The notes beneath the pieces were generated by a model, which worked only from the letters and a program-made list of their open reading frames with translations, ran no database searches and was not told the DNA's origin. Both the position numbers and the translations under genes were made by a program. 8,006 nucleotides of DNA from Rhodospirillales bacterium (GTDB lineage Bacteria; Pseudomonadota; Alphaproteobacteria; Rhodospirillales; Magnetospirillaceae), in assembly GCA_030040955.1 (NCBI GenBank), contig JASHSH010000282.1, forward strand, positions 1 to 8,006, given 5' to 3'. Positions 1-6,402 of this stretch are shown piece after piece (the first letter of the stretch is position 1; the number at the start of each line of letters is the position of its first letter).

Positions 1-28
1 GGCTTGCGCGCGGGCGGCGGGGGCAGGC

Positions 29-352
29 TCACTGCGCGACTTCCTGATGCGAGACCAGGCCGGCGACGATCGAATTGGCGATGCCCAGCCCGCCATGCTG
101 CGCGATCTGCTTGCCGTAGGCGTCGAGCAGGAGCGAGCGGAACATGTCCTCGCCGTTGCCGCCGCCGAACATGCTGTCGGTCTTCACCCCGGCGAACATC
201 TGCTCCAGCATCTGCGAGGCGAAGAACGCCTCGAAATCCTGCGCGGTCTTCTTGGCCTGGGCCAGCGTCGCGCCCTTGCCGGCCTTGGGCGCCTGCTGGC
301 CCTGCTGGACCGCGGCGGTCGCGGTGGCGCCGAGGAACGCCGCGGTGCTCAT
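29..352 (-). CDS. flgJ: Short FlgJ: flagellar rod-binding protein without muramidase domain
   Basis: A 107-residue protein made almost only of the FlgJ N-terminal rod-binding domain. The core runs from about residue 38 to 100, with a DFEAFFASQMLEQM helix, an FGGGNGEDMFRSLL segment and a C-terminal GGLGIANSIV. Enterobacterial FlgJ carries a C-terminal glucosaminidase domain of roughly 150 residues; it is absent here, as is usual in alphaproteobacteria, where a separate lytic enzyme opens the peptidoglycan. The expected role is rod-assembly scaffold or cap in the periplasm. The ATG lies one base after the flgI stop (TGA-G-ATG), and a good Shine-Dalgarno GAGGTGA lies inside the last flgI codons, 6 nt upstream. 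The two genes are therefore co-transcribed and probably translationally coupled. No signal peptide is seen, in keeping with export by the flagellar type III system. Identity is well supported. Confidence 0.93.
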   Translation of the reverse strand: MSTAAFLGATATAAVQQGQQAPKAGKGATLAQAKKTAQDFEAFFASQMLEQMFAGVKTDSMFGGGNGEDMFRSLLLDAYGKQIAQHGGLGIANSIVAGLVSHQEVAQ

Positions 353-353
353 C

Positions 354-1499
354 TCACATCACCTCGATCTCGGCCTGGAGCGCGCCGGCCGCCTTCACCG
401 CCTGCAGGATGCTGATCAGGTCGCGCGGGCCGATGCCCAGCGCGTTGAGCCCGTTGACCAGCTCCTGCAAGGTCACGCCGGCGCCGAGCACGCTCATCTT
501 GTTGCCCTGGCCCTCCTCGACGTTGATCTCGGTGCGCGGCACCGTGACCGTGGTGCCGGTGGTGGAGAACGGCGCCGGCTGCGAGACCTGCGGCGTCTCG
601 GTGATGCGGATGGTCAGGTTGCCCTGCGCGATCGCCACCGTGCTGATGCGCACGTTGTTGCCCATCACGATGGTGCCGGTGTGCTCGTCGATCACCACCC
701 GCGCGGTCTGGTCGGGCTCGACCGGGAGCTGCTCGATGTCGGTGATCAGCGCGACCAGGTTGCCGCGGTACTGCTCGGGCACGCCCATGCGCACGGTGGC
801 GGGATCGGTCGGGTTGGCGACCTCGGTGCCGAGATACGAGTTGATCGCCTGCGCGATGCGCCGCGCGGTGGTGAAGTCGGGATTGCGCAGCGCGATGTTC
901 ACCGACTCGAGCTTCGCCATCTCGACGGCGACTTCCTTCTCGACGATGCCGCCGTTGGCGATGCGTCCCGCCGTCGGCACGCCCTTGGTCACGCTGGCGG
1001 CCTGGCCCTGCGCCGAATAGCCGCCGATGGTCAGCTGGCCCTGCGCCACCGCGTAGACCTCGCCGTCGGCGGCGATCAGCGGCGTCACCAGCAGCGTGCC
1101 GCCCATCAGGCTGGTGGCGTCGCCCATCGAGCTCACGGTCACGTCGATGGTGCTGCCCTGGCGGGCGAAGGCGGGAAGCTTGGCCGTCACCATCACCGAG
1201 GCGACGTTCTTCGGCAGCATGAACTGCTTCTGGTCGGCGGTGTAGATGCCCAGCCGCTCCAGCATGCCTTCGAGGGAGGCCAGCGTGTAGGCGTCGTTCT
1301 GGACGTTGTCGCCGGTATTGTCGAGGCCGACCACCAGGCCGTAGCCGATCAGCATGTTGTCGCGCACGCCCTCGAAATCGGCCACGTCCTTCACCCGCGA
1401 GATGGCGGCGGCCGGCGCGGCGGGCAGCAGGGCGGCGCAAAGCGCGAGCAGCAGGATGCCGAGGCGGGCGAGGAGGGGGGCCGGGTGGGCGCGGTTCAT
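354..1499 (-). CDS. flgI: Flagellar P-ring protein FlgI
   Basis: This 381-residue secreted protein forms the periplasmic P-ring around the rod, in or near the peptidoglycan layer. It has a Sec signal peptide: an Arg near the N-terminus, a hydrophobic stretch at about 12-25 and a likely cut after Ala32 (PAAPAAA then ISRVKDV). The mature start ISRVKDVADFEGVRDN and the motif NMLIGYGLVVGLDNTGD (about 48-64) are FlgI hallmarks, and similarity continues to the C-terminal QAVKAAGALQAEIEVM. Length matches the family. I chose ATG at 1499 over the TTG at 1514 because GAGAGG sits 5-6 nt before the ATG and would lie inside the coding sequence of the longer form. It is the first gene of the flgI-flgJ operon, read from a sigma-54 promoter about 65 bp upstream, and diverges from fliX. 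Folding in the periplasm should need FlgA, encoded in the other minus-strand operon of this window. Confidence 0.97.
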   Translation of the reverse strand: MNRAHPAPLLARLGILLLALCAALLPAAPAAAISRVKDVADFEGVRDNMLIGYGLVVGLDNTGDNVQNDAYTLASLEGMLERLGIYTADQKQFMLPKNVASVMVTAKLPAFARQGSTIDVTVSSMGDATSLMGGTLLVTPLIAADGEVYAVAQGQLTIGGYSAQGQAASVTKGVPTAGRIANGGIVEKEVAVEMAKLESVNIALRNPDFTTARRIAQAINSYLGTEVANPTDPATVRMGVPEQYRGNLVALITDIEQLPVEPDQTARVVIDEHTGTIVMGNNVRISTVAIAQGNLTIRITETPQVSQPAPFSTTGTTVTVPRTEINVEEGQGNKMSVLGAGVTLQELVNGLNALGIGPRDLISILQAVKAAGALQAEIEVM

Positions 1500-1562
1500 T
1501 GGGTCCTCTCGCAAATCGGCGCGGTCTTCGGGCCTACGCCGGTCTGATCGACGCCCCGGTCA

Positions 1563-1578
1563 TGCGAACTACGTGCCA
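1563..1578 (-). promoter_or_regulatory. Sigma-54 promoter of flgI-flgJ
   Basis: Read on the minus strand the site is TGGCACG-TAGT-TCGCA, against the sigma-54 consensus TGGCACG-N4-TTGCA: a perfect -24 element and one mismatch in the -12 element, with the invariant GG and GC exactly 12 bases apart. The predicted start of transcription is near 1552, leaving a leader of about 53 nt before the flgI ATG. The preceding bases make a 10-mer, GTCTGGCACG, identical to the site upstream of flgF. In Caulobacter, flagellar rod and ring operons are read by sigma-54 with the activator FlbD; the same is inferred here. Confidence 0.85.
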
Positions 1579-1627
1579 GACAATTCGCGAGCGATTTCAG
1601 AGTGCTAGAATCAAGCGAAGGGGGCGC

Positions 1628-1658
1628 GGCGGCAAACCAGTCCCGGGCGGGCGGCAAT
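1628..1658. promoter_or_regulatory. Candidate enhancer repeats upstream of flgI
   Basis: Two direct copies of GGCGGCAA, at 1628-1635 and 1650-1657, are 22 bp apart, which is about two helical turns and so on the same DNA face. They lie about 50-80 bp upstream of the flgI -24 element and between it and the CtrA box of fliX. Their place fits the binding sites of a sigma-54 activator such as FlbD. Each copy can be read as GGCA-N5-NTCC, a decayed form of the GGCA-N5-TGCC dyads seen upstream of flgF. The function is inferred from position and repetition only. Confidence 0.35.
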
Positions 1659-1702
1659 TTCTTCCCCAACCCGGCGCGCGGGCCGGAGTGGGGCCGCGGG
1701 GG

Positions 1703-1718
1703 TTAACCCGCTTTCAAC
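1703..1718 (+). promoter_or_regulatory. CtrA box upstream of fliX
   Basis: TTAA-CCCGCTT-TCAAC matches the CtrA consensus TTAA-N7-TTAAC with one mismatch. By eye TTAA occurs only twice in the whole window, here and at the matching site upstream of fliL. The box overlaps the -35 region of the predicted fliX promoter, the usual arrangement for CtrA-activated class II flagellar promoters in Caulobacter. Confidence 0.7.
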
Positions 1719-1738
1719 CATTCGGGCTGGAGTATACT
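1711..1738 (+). promoter_or_regulatory. Predicted fliX promoter (sigma-70 type, CtrA-dependent)
   Basis: The -10 element TATACT (1733-1738) matches 5 of 6 consensus bases. The best -35 candidate, CTTTCA (1711-1716, 16 bp spacer), matches only 3 of 6, as expected when an activator bound at -35 makes up for it. Transcription should begin near 1745, giving a leader of about 29 nt to the fliX ATG. Confidence 0.6.
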
Positions 1739-1773
1739 GTCGCGCATCGTATCTGGACGCGGATCGGGTGGGC

Positions 1774-2214
1774 ATGAAGGTCTCCGGTGTCGGCGGCACG
1801 TCGGGCCCAGCGCAGGTCAAGCGCGCCGGCAAGGCCGACAAATCCAAGGACACATCCTTCGCCGAGCAATTGGGCGAGGGAGCGGACGCGCCCGCCGAGA
1901 CGCATTCGATCGACGCCCCGGCGGCGGTCGCCTCGGTCGATGCCCTCCTCGCCACCCAGGCGGTCGGCGACGATGCCGAAACGGCGGCGCGCAAGCGCCT
2001 GGTCCGCCGCGGCGAGGACATACTCGACCGGCTCGAGGAGCTGCGCCACGCGCTGCTGATCGGCTCGATCCCCAAGGACAAGCTGATCGCGCTCGCCCAG
2101 ATGGTGCGCTCGCGCCGCGACCAGGTCGCCGACCCCCGCCTCAGCTCGCTGCTCGGCGAAATCGAGCTGCGCGCCGAGGTCGAGCTGGCCAAGCTTTCCC
2201 GCCGCTCCACCTGA
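1774..2214 (+). CDS. fliX: Flagellar assembly regulator FliX
   Basis: A 146-residue protein recognised as FliX. The N-terminus MKVSGVGGTSGP and the C-terminal domain (about residues 54-142) fit the family: VDALLATQ, a basic RKRLVRRGEDILDRLEELRHALL helix, GSIPKDKLIALAQMV, then DPRLSSLLGEIELRAEVELAKL. The middle (about 15-52) is low-complexity and probably flexible. In Caulobacter FliX is a trans-acting factor that binds the sigma-54 activator FlbD and couples class III flagellar transcription to completion of the early basal-body structure. Here it diverges from the sigma-54-driven flgI operon, a likely target of that control. I chose ATG 1774 over the GTG at 1768 because it gives the usual MKVS start; GGGTGG just upstream may serve as ribosome binding site. 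It lacks a signal peptide or membrane segment, so it should be cytoplasmic. Confidence 0.92.
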   Translation: MKVSGVGGTSGPAQVKRAGKADKSKDTSFAEQLGEGADAPAETHSIDAPAAVASVDALLATQAVGDDAETAARKRLVRRGEDILDRLEELRHALLIGSIPKDKLIALAQMVRSRRDQVADPRLSSLLGEIELRAEVELAKLSRRST

Positions 2215-2222
2215 GACTCGCC

Positions 2223-2238
2223 GCGCCCGCCCGGGCGC
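2223..2238 (+). terminator. Possible hairpin after fliX
   Basis: GCGCCC-GCCC-GGGCGC forms a perfect 6-bp GC stem starting 9 nt after the fliX stop codon. No T-run follows, so it is not a classic intrinsic terminator; it could slow polymerase or protect the fliX mRNA end. In such GC-rich DNA, chance is a real alternative. Confidence 0.25.
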
Positions 2239-2271
2239 CGGAAATGCCCGTCATTGGCCGCGATTCGGCTG

Positions 2272-2300
2272 TTGCGGGACCGGGGTCCGATGCGTATATT
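2272..2300 (+). promoter_or_regulatory. Predicted dksA promoter, with inverted repeat in the spacer
   Basis: TTGCGG (2272-2277) and TATATT (2295-2300) lie 17 bp apart, with 3 and 5 of 6 consensus bases. Transcription should start near 2307, which excludes the upstream in-frame ATG at 2244 and supports ATG 2334. An inverted repeat, GGACC-GG-GGTCC (2277-2288), fills most of the spacer and may be an operator. A GATTC (GANTC) site lies at 2262-2266, just upstream of the -35. Confidence 0.6.
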
Positions 2301-2333
2301 CCGCCGCGTTCGGGCCAGGACCGTGGTGCATGG

Positions 2334-2750
2334 ATGACCGTTACGTTGCCGGCGGACTATCGTCCCAGCGAGGACGAACCCTTCATGAACGAATTCCAGC
2401 GCGAGTATTTCCGCCGCAAGCTGCAGGGCTGGCGGGCCGACCTGATGCGCGAATCCGACGAGACGCTGAGCCACCTCCAGGAGGGCGGCTTGCAGGAGCC
2501 CGACATCGCCGACCGCGCCCAGGCCGAGGCCGACCGCTCGCTCGAGCTGCGCACCCGCGACCGCGCCCGCAAGCTGGTGGCCAAGATCGACGCCGCGCTG
2601 CTGCGCATCGAGGACGGCAGCTACGGCTATTGCGAGGAGACCCACGAGCCGATCGGCATCCGCCGGCTCGAGGCGCGCCCGATCGCCACCCTCTCGGTCG
2701 AGGCCCAGGAGCGCCATGAGCGCCTGGAGCGTACCCACCGCGACGATTAG
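2334..2750 (+). CDS. dksA: DksA-family RNA polymerase-binding regulator with degenerate zinc finger
   Basis: A 138-residue cytoplasmic protein of the DksA/TraR family, which binds in the RNA polymerase secondary channel and, with ppGpp, alters initiation. A coiled coil spans about residues 20-92, with the functional tip DxxDxA seen as D57-I-A-D60-R-A62. The zinc-finger region keeps the spacing of the classical C-x2-C-x17-C-x2-C motif but reads C100-x2-T103-x17-S121-x2-A124, so three of four metal ligands are gone. Surrounding residues (DGSYGYC, EPIGIRRLEARPIATL) are otherwise canonical. Such one-cysteine DksA proteins are known in alphaproteobacteria, for example Rhodobacter, and can still act. 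The ATG at 2334 gives the usual short N-terminal arm ending in PSEDEPFMN; the ribosome site is weak (AGGA 13 nt upstream). ATG 2385 is a less likely alternative. It follows fliX by about 120 bp, has its own promoter, and converges with flgH. Confidence 0.92.
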   Translation: MTVTLPADYRPSEDEPFMNEFQREYFRRKLQGWRADLMRESDETLSHLQEGGLQEPDIADRAQAEADRSLELRTRDRARKLVAKIDAALLRIEDGSYGYCEETHEPIGIRRLEARPIATLSVEAQERHERLERTHRDD

Positions 2751-2798
2751 GCGCCCGGCGCCGCGTCCGCGCTCGGGCAAGCGCGCGGCCGCTTCCGC

Positions 2799-2819
2799 CT
2801 TGGTGGGATGGGCGCCAAG
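2799..2819. terminator. Candidate hairpin in the dksA/flgH convergent gap
   Basis: CTTGGTG pairs with CGCCAAG (7 bp including one G-T pair on the plus-strand RNA) around a 7-nt loop, about 50 nt past the dksA stop. No T-run follows. It is a possible part of dksA termination, weaker than the next hairpin. Confidence 0.3.
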
Positions 2820-2839
2820 CCCGCGCGGCGTTTGAGCGA

Positions 2840-2861
2840 GGCCAACGCGGACGCGTTGGCC
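2840..2861. terminator. Perfect palindrome between convergent dksA and flgH
   Basis: GGCCAACGCG and CGCGTTGGCC are perfect 10-bp inverted arms around a 2-nt centre (the RNA loop would open to at least 4 nt). The site lies 14 nt past the flgH stop and about 90 nt past the dksA stop, so the RNA of either strand would fold at its 3' end. A bidirectional transcription terminator or 3'-end stabiliser is the simplest reading, though a T-run is missing on both strands. A protein-binding dyad cannot be excluded. Confidence 0.55.
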
Positions 2862-2875
2862 GCCTCTGGCCGACC

Positions 2876-3634
2876 CTAGAACGGCGACAGCGTATCCCAG
2901 ATCTGCTGGCCCCAACGCGCCGTCTGGATGTCGGACAGGGTGCCCTTGCCGCCATAGACGATGCGGGCATCCGCGATCTGATCCGACGAGATGGTGTTGG
3001 TCGAGGCGATGTCCTGCGGCCGGATCACGCCCTGCACCGAAAGCTGGCGCAGCTCGTCGTTGACGCGCAGCTCCTGCGAGCCGGAGATCACCATGTTGCC
3101 GTTGGGCAGGCGCTGGATCACGGTCGCCGCCATGTTGATGGTCACCGTCTCCTGGCGCGTGATGGTGCCGGTGCCGTTGACCGTGCTGGTCGAGCCGAAG
3201 GTGAACAGGTTCGCCGGGTTCACCGTTCCGGGCAGGACGTGCTTCAGGCTGTTCTCGTAGCCGAAGAAGGTGAAGTTGGGCAGCGCGGTGTCGGAATTGG
3301 CGGACACCGCGTTGGTGTCGTTCTTCAGGCTCGCGGTGTCGGCGATGTTGACCTCGACGGTGATGATGTCGCCGACATTGGCCGCGCGCTGGTCCTTGAG
3401 GAAGTCGCGCGCGCCCGGACGCCACAGCGAGTTGGTTCCCGACTGCGGCGCGACCGGCGCCGGCATCGGCATGCTCAGCGCCTTGTAGCCCGGCTGCTTG
3501 GTCGGGTCGTCGATCTGCGAGACCTTGGGCGGCTCGCCCACCTCGGACAGGCGGTCGAGCATGTTGCAGCTGGCCACGAGCGCGGTCGCGACCAGCGCGG
3601 AAGCGCGGAGTAGGTGCTGGCGGAGGCTGGACAT
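2876..3634 (-). CDS. flgH: Flagellar L-ring lipoprotein FlgH
   Basis: A 252-residue outer-membrane lipoprotein that forms the L-ring around the distal rod. The N-terminus has a lipoprotein signal peptide ending in the lipobox V-A-S-C, with the acylated Cys at 23. FlgH landmarks follow: SLWRPGARDFLKDQRA (about 69-84), GDIITVEVNI (about 88-97), a NFTFFGYENS segment, the VIQRLPNGNMVISGSQELRVNDE block, and the C-terminal SSDQIADARIVYGGKGTL ending near WDTLSPF. Length is close to the family norm. It is the last gene of flgF-flgG-flgA-flgH, 17 nt after flgA; GGGGAG about 10 nt before the ATG, next to the flgA stop, is the likely ribosome site. A strong palindrome follows the stop. Identity is not in doubt. 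Confidence 0.97.
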   Translation of the reverse strand: MSSLRQHLLRASALVATALVASCNMLDRLSEVGEPPKVSQIDDPTKQPGYKALSMPMPAPVAPQSGTNSLWRPGARDFLKDQRAANVGDIITVEVNIADTASLKNDTNAVSANSDTALPNFTFFGYENSLKHVLPGTVNPANLFTFGSTSTVNGTGTITRQETVTINMAATVIQRLPNGNMVISGSQELRVNDELRQLSVQGVIRPQDIASTNTISSDQIADARIVYGGKGTLSDIQTARWGQQIWDTLSPF

Positions 3635-3651
3635 TCTGTGCGTGCTCCCCC

Positions 3652-4635
3652 TCAGTTGGCGGCGACGGAACCGGGCGCGGGCTGCGGCATCGAGCCCTCC
3701 TCGACGGTCACCTGGTTGGGCCCGTCGATGCGCGCGGTCAGGGTCATGTTGCTGCGCGAATTGGCGACGTGGATGATGTCGCCGACGCTGCCCGAATCGA
3801 TGGCGCGGCCCTGCGCGGTCAGCGTCATTCCGCCGGCGCGCAGCGTCATCACCACCATCGCGCCGCGCGTCACCGCGAGCGGCTTCTGCAAGTCGGCCTC
3901 GGTCACCGGCTGGCCGGCGCGCAGCGCGGTGTGCGCCGCCATGCCGATGATCTGGTCGACGTCGGTGATGGTGCCGCGGCGCAGATTGTCCACCGGCATG
4001 CGGACGAAGGCGAGGTCGCGGGTGGCGAAGGTCTCGCCGCGATTCATGGTATGCGCGAGCGTCGGCACCTCGATGGTCTCGACCACGCGGCCGGTCACCG
4101 GCACCCGCACCGACGCCTGGTCCTCGGCGCCCGCCTCGATCACGGCGGAGAACTGCTTGCCGGCCTGGTCGTAGAACAGGTCGCGCACCGCGATCGTGGT
4201 CGAGGCGTCCACCGGCACCACCACCTGGAGGTCGCGGTTCGACAGCACGATCTGCGAGCCCTCGGGCATGCCCTGGGCGGCGAGCGCCGCCATCAGCTCG
4301 TGCTCGATGCGCTGGCGCGGAATGGTCTGGCCGTTGCGGGCGATCACCAGCTCGAGGAACGGATCCTCGCTCTTCCAGTCGAGCCCGTTCATCTCGGCCA
4401 CGTGGTGCAGCCAGTCGGCGTCGACCAGGGCGCGATGCCCGGGCTCCGGCGCCCGCGCCACGTCGACCCCGGCCTTGTCGCCGATATTCTCGAAAATGTC
4501 GCCGAGATGGATCTCGTCGCCGTCCACCACCACGCTCGGGCGCAGCAGCGCCTCGGCGCGCGCGGGCGCCGGGCCGAGGGTCGCGGCCAGCCCGATCAGG
4601 GCGGCGGCGGCGAGCAGGGGGCGGAGCACGGTCAT
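3652..4635 (-). CDS. flgA: Flagellar P-ring assembly chaperone FlgA
   Basis: A 327-residue secreted protein that helps FlgI polymerise into the P-ring in the periplasm. A Sec signal peptide (hydrophobic about 6-20) is probably cut after A-R-A at 27. The conserved C-terminal FlgA/SAF-type region spans about 186-312, with VPTLAHTMNRGETFATRDLAFVR, a GMAAHTALRAGQPVTEADL segment (usual R-x-G-x-P pattern), AVTRGAMVVMTLRAGGM, and GRAIDSGSVGDIIHVANSRS. It is longer than the roughly 220-residue enterobacterial protein because of a larger N-terminal part; the last residues (after about 313) form a Pro/Gly/Ala tail. The start is fixed by GGAGGA 9 nt upstream. It lies 19 nt after flgG and 17 nt before flgH in one operon, while its partner flgI is in a separate operon under the same kind of sigma-54 promoter. 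Confidence 0.94.
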   Translation of the reverse strand: MTVLRPLLAAAALIGLAATLGPAPARAEALLRPSVVVDGDEIHLGDIFENIGDKAGVDVARAPEPGHRALVDADWLHHVAEMNGLDWKSEDPFLELVIARNGQTIPRQRIEHELMAALAAQGMPEGSQIVLSNRDLQVVVPVDASTTIAVRDLFYDQAGKQFSAVIEAGAEDQASVRVPVTGRVVETIEVPTLAHTMNRGETFATRDLAFVRMPVDNLRRGTITDVDQIIGMAAHTALRAGQPVTEADLQKPLAVTRGAMVVMTLRAGGMTLTAQGRAIDSGSVGDIIHVANSRSNMTLTARIDGPNQVTVEEGSMPQPAPGSVAAN

Positions 4636-4654
4636 GGCGCGAATTCCTCCACTC

Positions 4655-5443
4655 TCACGACTTCAGCTGGGTCACGGTCTGCATCATCTCGTCGGAGGAC
4701 TGGATCACCTTGCTGTTCATCTCGTAGGCGCGCTGCGCGCTGATCAGGTCGGTGATCTCGGTCACGACGTTGACGTTCGACGATTCCAGATAGCCTTGCA
4801 GGATGGTGCCGAAGCCGGGCGAGCCGGGCGCGCCGGTCGAGGCGGTGCCCGAGGCCGCGGTCTGCAGGTAGATGTTGTCGCCCTCCGCCTCCAGGCCGGC
4901 CTCGTTGGGGAAGATCGCGGTCTGGAACTGGCCGGCGATGGCCGGGGTGACCTGGCCGTCGAGCGTGATCGAGACCTGGCCCGAGGTGTTGATGGTCACG
5001 CCGGTGGCGTTGGTCGGCACGATGATGCCGGGCAGCACGGTGTAGCCGTCCTGGGTCACGATCTGGCCCGTCGAGCTCAGCTGGAACGAGCCGTCGCGCG
5101 TGTAGGCGATTTCGCCGGTCGGCAGCTGGATCTGGAAATAGCCGCGGCCCTGGATGGCCGTGTCGAGCGTGTTGTCGGTGCTCACCAGGCTGCCCTCGGT
5201 GGTGAGGCGGTAGACGCCGTTGGTCTGCACGCCGAGGCCGATCTGAATGCCGGTCGGCACGATCGTGTTGTTGTCCGACGAGTTGGTGCCCACCCGCTTC
5301 AGGTTCTCGTACAGCAGGTCGCTGAACTGCGGCCGCCGGCGCGAATAGGCGGTCGTGTTCATGTTCGCGATGTTGTTCGAGATGACCTCCACGTTGGTCT
5401 GCTGGGCCTGCATGCCCGTGGCGGCGATATCCATCGACATCAT
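4655..5443 (-). CDS. flgG: Flagellar distal rod protein FlgG
   Basis: A 262-residue axial protein forming the distal rod, exported by the flagellar type III system and so without a cleaved signal. The N-terminal rod signature is clear (IAATGMQAQQTNVEVISNNIANMNTTAYSRRR, in its usual place at about 6-37), followed by PTGIQIGLGVQ and the GRGYFQIQLPTGEIAYTRDGSF core. The C-terminal coiled part, LESSNVNVVTEITDLISAQ then RAYEMNSKVIQSSDEMMQ, is typical. Length is almost the same as E. coli FlgG (260). Three in-frame ATGs occur at 5443, 5440 and 5434; the first gives the family N-terminal length and has AAGGGA 9 nt upstream. It lies 42 nt after flgF and is paralogous to it. Confidence 0.97.
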   Translation of the reverse strand: MMSMDIAATGMQAQQTNVEVISNNIANMNTTAYSRRRPQFSDLLYENLKRVGTNSSDNNTIVPTGIQIGLGVQTNGVYRLTTEGSLVSTDNTLDTAIQGRGYFQIQLPTGEIAYTRDGSFQLSSTGQIVTQDGYTVLPGIIVPTNATGVTINTSGQVSITLDGQVTPAIAGQFQTAIFPNEAGLEAEGDNIYLQTAASGTASTGAPGSPGFGTILQGYLESSNVNVVTEITDLISAQRAYEMNSKVIQSSDEMMQTVTQLKS

Positions 5444-5485
5444 GACTGCGGATCCCTTCTAAGCCTTGGGCCTAACGCTCGACTC

Positions 5486-6232
5486 TCACGATTGCTGCTG
5501 CTGGGCCTCGGACAGCGCGTCCATGGCCTTGATCTGCCGGTCGTGCTCGCCTTGGATCATGTTCATCACGTTCTCGTAGCTGCGCAGGATGTTGAGCATC
5601 CCGGTCATCTCGACCACCGGATTGACGTTGGATTCCTCGAGCATGCCCTGCACCAGGTTGGGATGCGCGACCGGACTCGCCTGCGCCGTGGTCTGGTAGG
5701 TGCCGTCGCCCGCCGGGGTCAGGTCCTGCTCGTTGGGGAAGTCGACCACGTCGATCTGGCCGATCACCCCGTTCTCGGTCGACACCGTGCCGTCGCTGGC
5801 GATGGTGATGTCGGTCTCGGTCGGCGCGAACACGATCGGATTGCCGTTCTGCTGGAGCAGCGGATAGCCGGCGCTGGTCACCATCATGCCGTTGGCGTCG
5901 AGCTGGAAATGGCCGTCGCGGGTGTAGCGCGGGCCGGCCGGCGTATCGATGGTGTAGTAGCCCGCCCCGTGGATCGCCACGTCGAGCTGGTCGCCGGTCT
6001 GGGTCAGCGCGCCCTCGGACGTGTCGTGGAGGACGCCGATGTCCTGCGCGAAGGCGAGCCGGTAGCCGAACGGCGTGTTCTCGCTCTTGGTCTTGCTCAT
6101 ATAGGAGGTGAACATCATCTGCTCGGTCTTGAAGCCGGGCGTGTTCGCGTTGGCCATGTTGTTGGCCACCACTTCCATCTGGCGCCACAGCGCGGCTTGC
6201 CGCGACAGCGCGATATAGGAGGTGTTTTCCAT
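5486..6232 (-). CDS. flgF: Flagellar proximal rod protein FlgF
   Basis: A 248-residue rod protein of the FlgF/FlgG family. The N-terminal helix and motif ANNMANANTPGFK (about 23-35) replace the FlgG version. The middle has the shared fold IHGAGYYTIDTPAGPRYTRDGHFQLDANG, and the end has LEESNVNPVVEMTGMLNILRSYE followed by a Gln-rich tail. Lack of a signal peptide fits type III export. ATG 6232 is the start: it gives the family N-terminus MENTSYIALSRQ, and the longer in-frame GTG at 6301 lies inside the sigma-54 promoter, upstream of the predicted transcript start. The ribosome site is weak (AAGCGG). It is the first gene of the flgF-flgG-flgA-flgH operon and diverges from fliL. Confidence 0.95.
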   Translation of the reverse strand: MENTSYIALSRQAALWRQMEVVANNMANANTPGFKTEQMMFTSYMSKTKSENTPFGYRLAFAQDIGVLHDTSEGALTQTGDQLDVAIHGAGYYTIDTPAGPRYTRDGHFQLDANGMMVTSAGYPLLQQNGNPIVFAPTETDITIASDGTVSTENGVIGQIDVVDFPNEQDLTPAGDGTYQTTAQASPVAHPNLVQGMLEESNVNPVVEMTGMLNILRSYENVMNMIQGEHDRQIKAMDALSEAQQQQS

Positions 6233-6296
6233 GAACCGCTTACCCGTGCTCGACTTCCCATTCGGTGCGCCGGAACTGCCGGCGCGACCCGTGGAC

Positions 6297-6312
6297 TGCA
6301 CGCGCCGTGCCA
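6297..6312 (-). promoter_or_regulatory. Sigma-54 promoter of flgF-flgG-flgA-flgH
   Basis: The minus strand reads TGGCACG-GCGC-GTGCA: a perfect -24 element, a -12 element with one mismatch (first T to G), and GG-to-GC spacing of 12. The predicted start is near 6286, with a leader of about 54 nt, almost the same as for flgI. The 10-mer GTCTGGCACG is shared with that promoter. Confidence 0.85.
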
Positions 6313-6402
6313 GACCGGGAAAGCGTCGAATCCGACTTGTGTCGTCAATATGTTGCGGGAAAGCCGGCCAAACCGCCTCGAATCCGGGGCCGGGATCGAA
6401 AT

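Noticed and set aside
144..1547. A 467-codon plus-strand frame opposite flgJ-flgI
   Set aside because: Composition is typical of an antisense shadow (His, Arg, Gly, Asp, Ala). FlgI and FlgJ on the minus strand explain the region in full.
2244..2333. Longer dksA starting at ATG 2244
   Set aside because: It would begin upstream of the predicted promoter (-10 at 2295-2300), and the extra residues do not look like the DksA N-terminal arm.
1611..3425. A 604-codon minus-strand open frame across flgH, dksA and fliX
   Set aside because: It is a shadow frame: it crosses three well-identified genes in wrong frames, its translation is low-complexity, and it has no family features.
6233..6301. Longer flgF starting at GTG 6301
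   Set aside because: That codon lies within the sigma-54 promoter, upstream of the predicted transcript start, and the extra residues are not FlgF-like.
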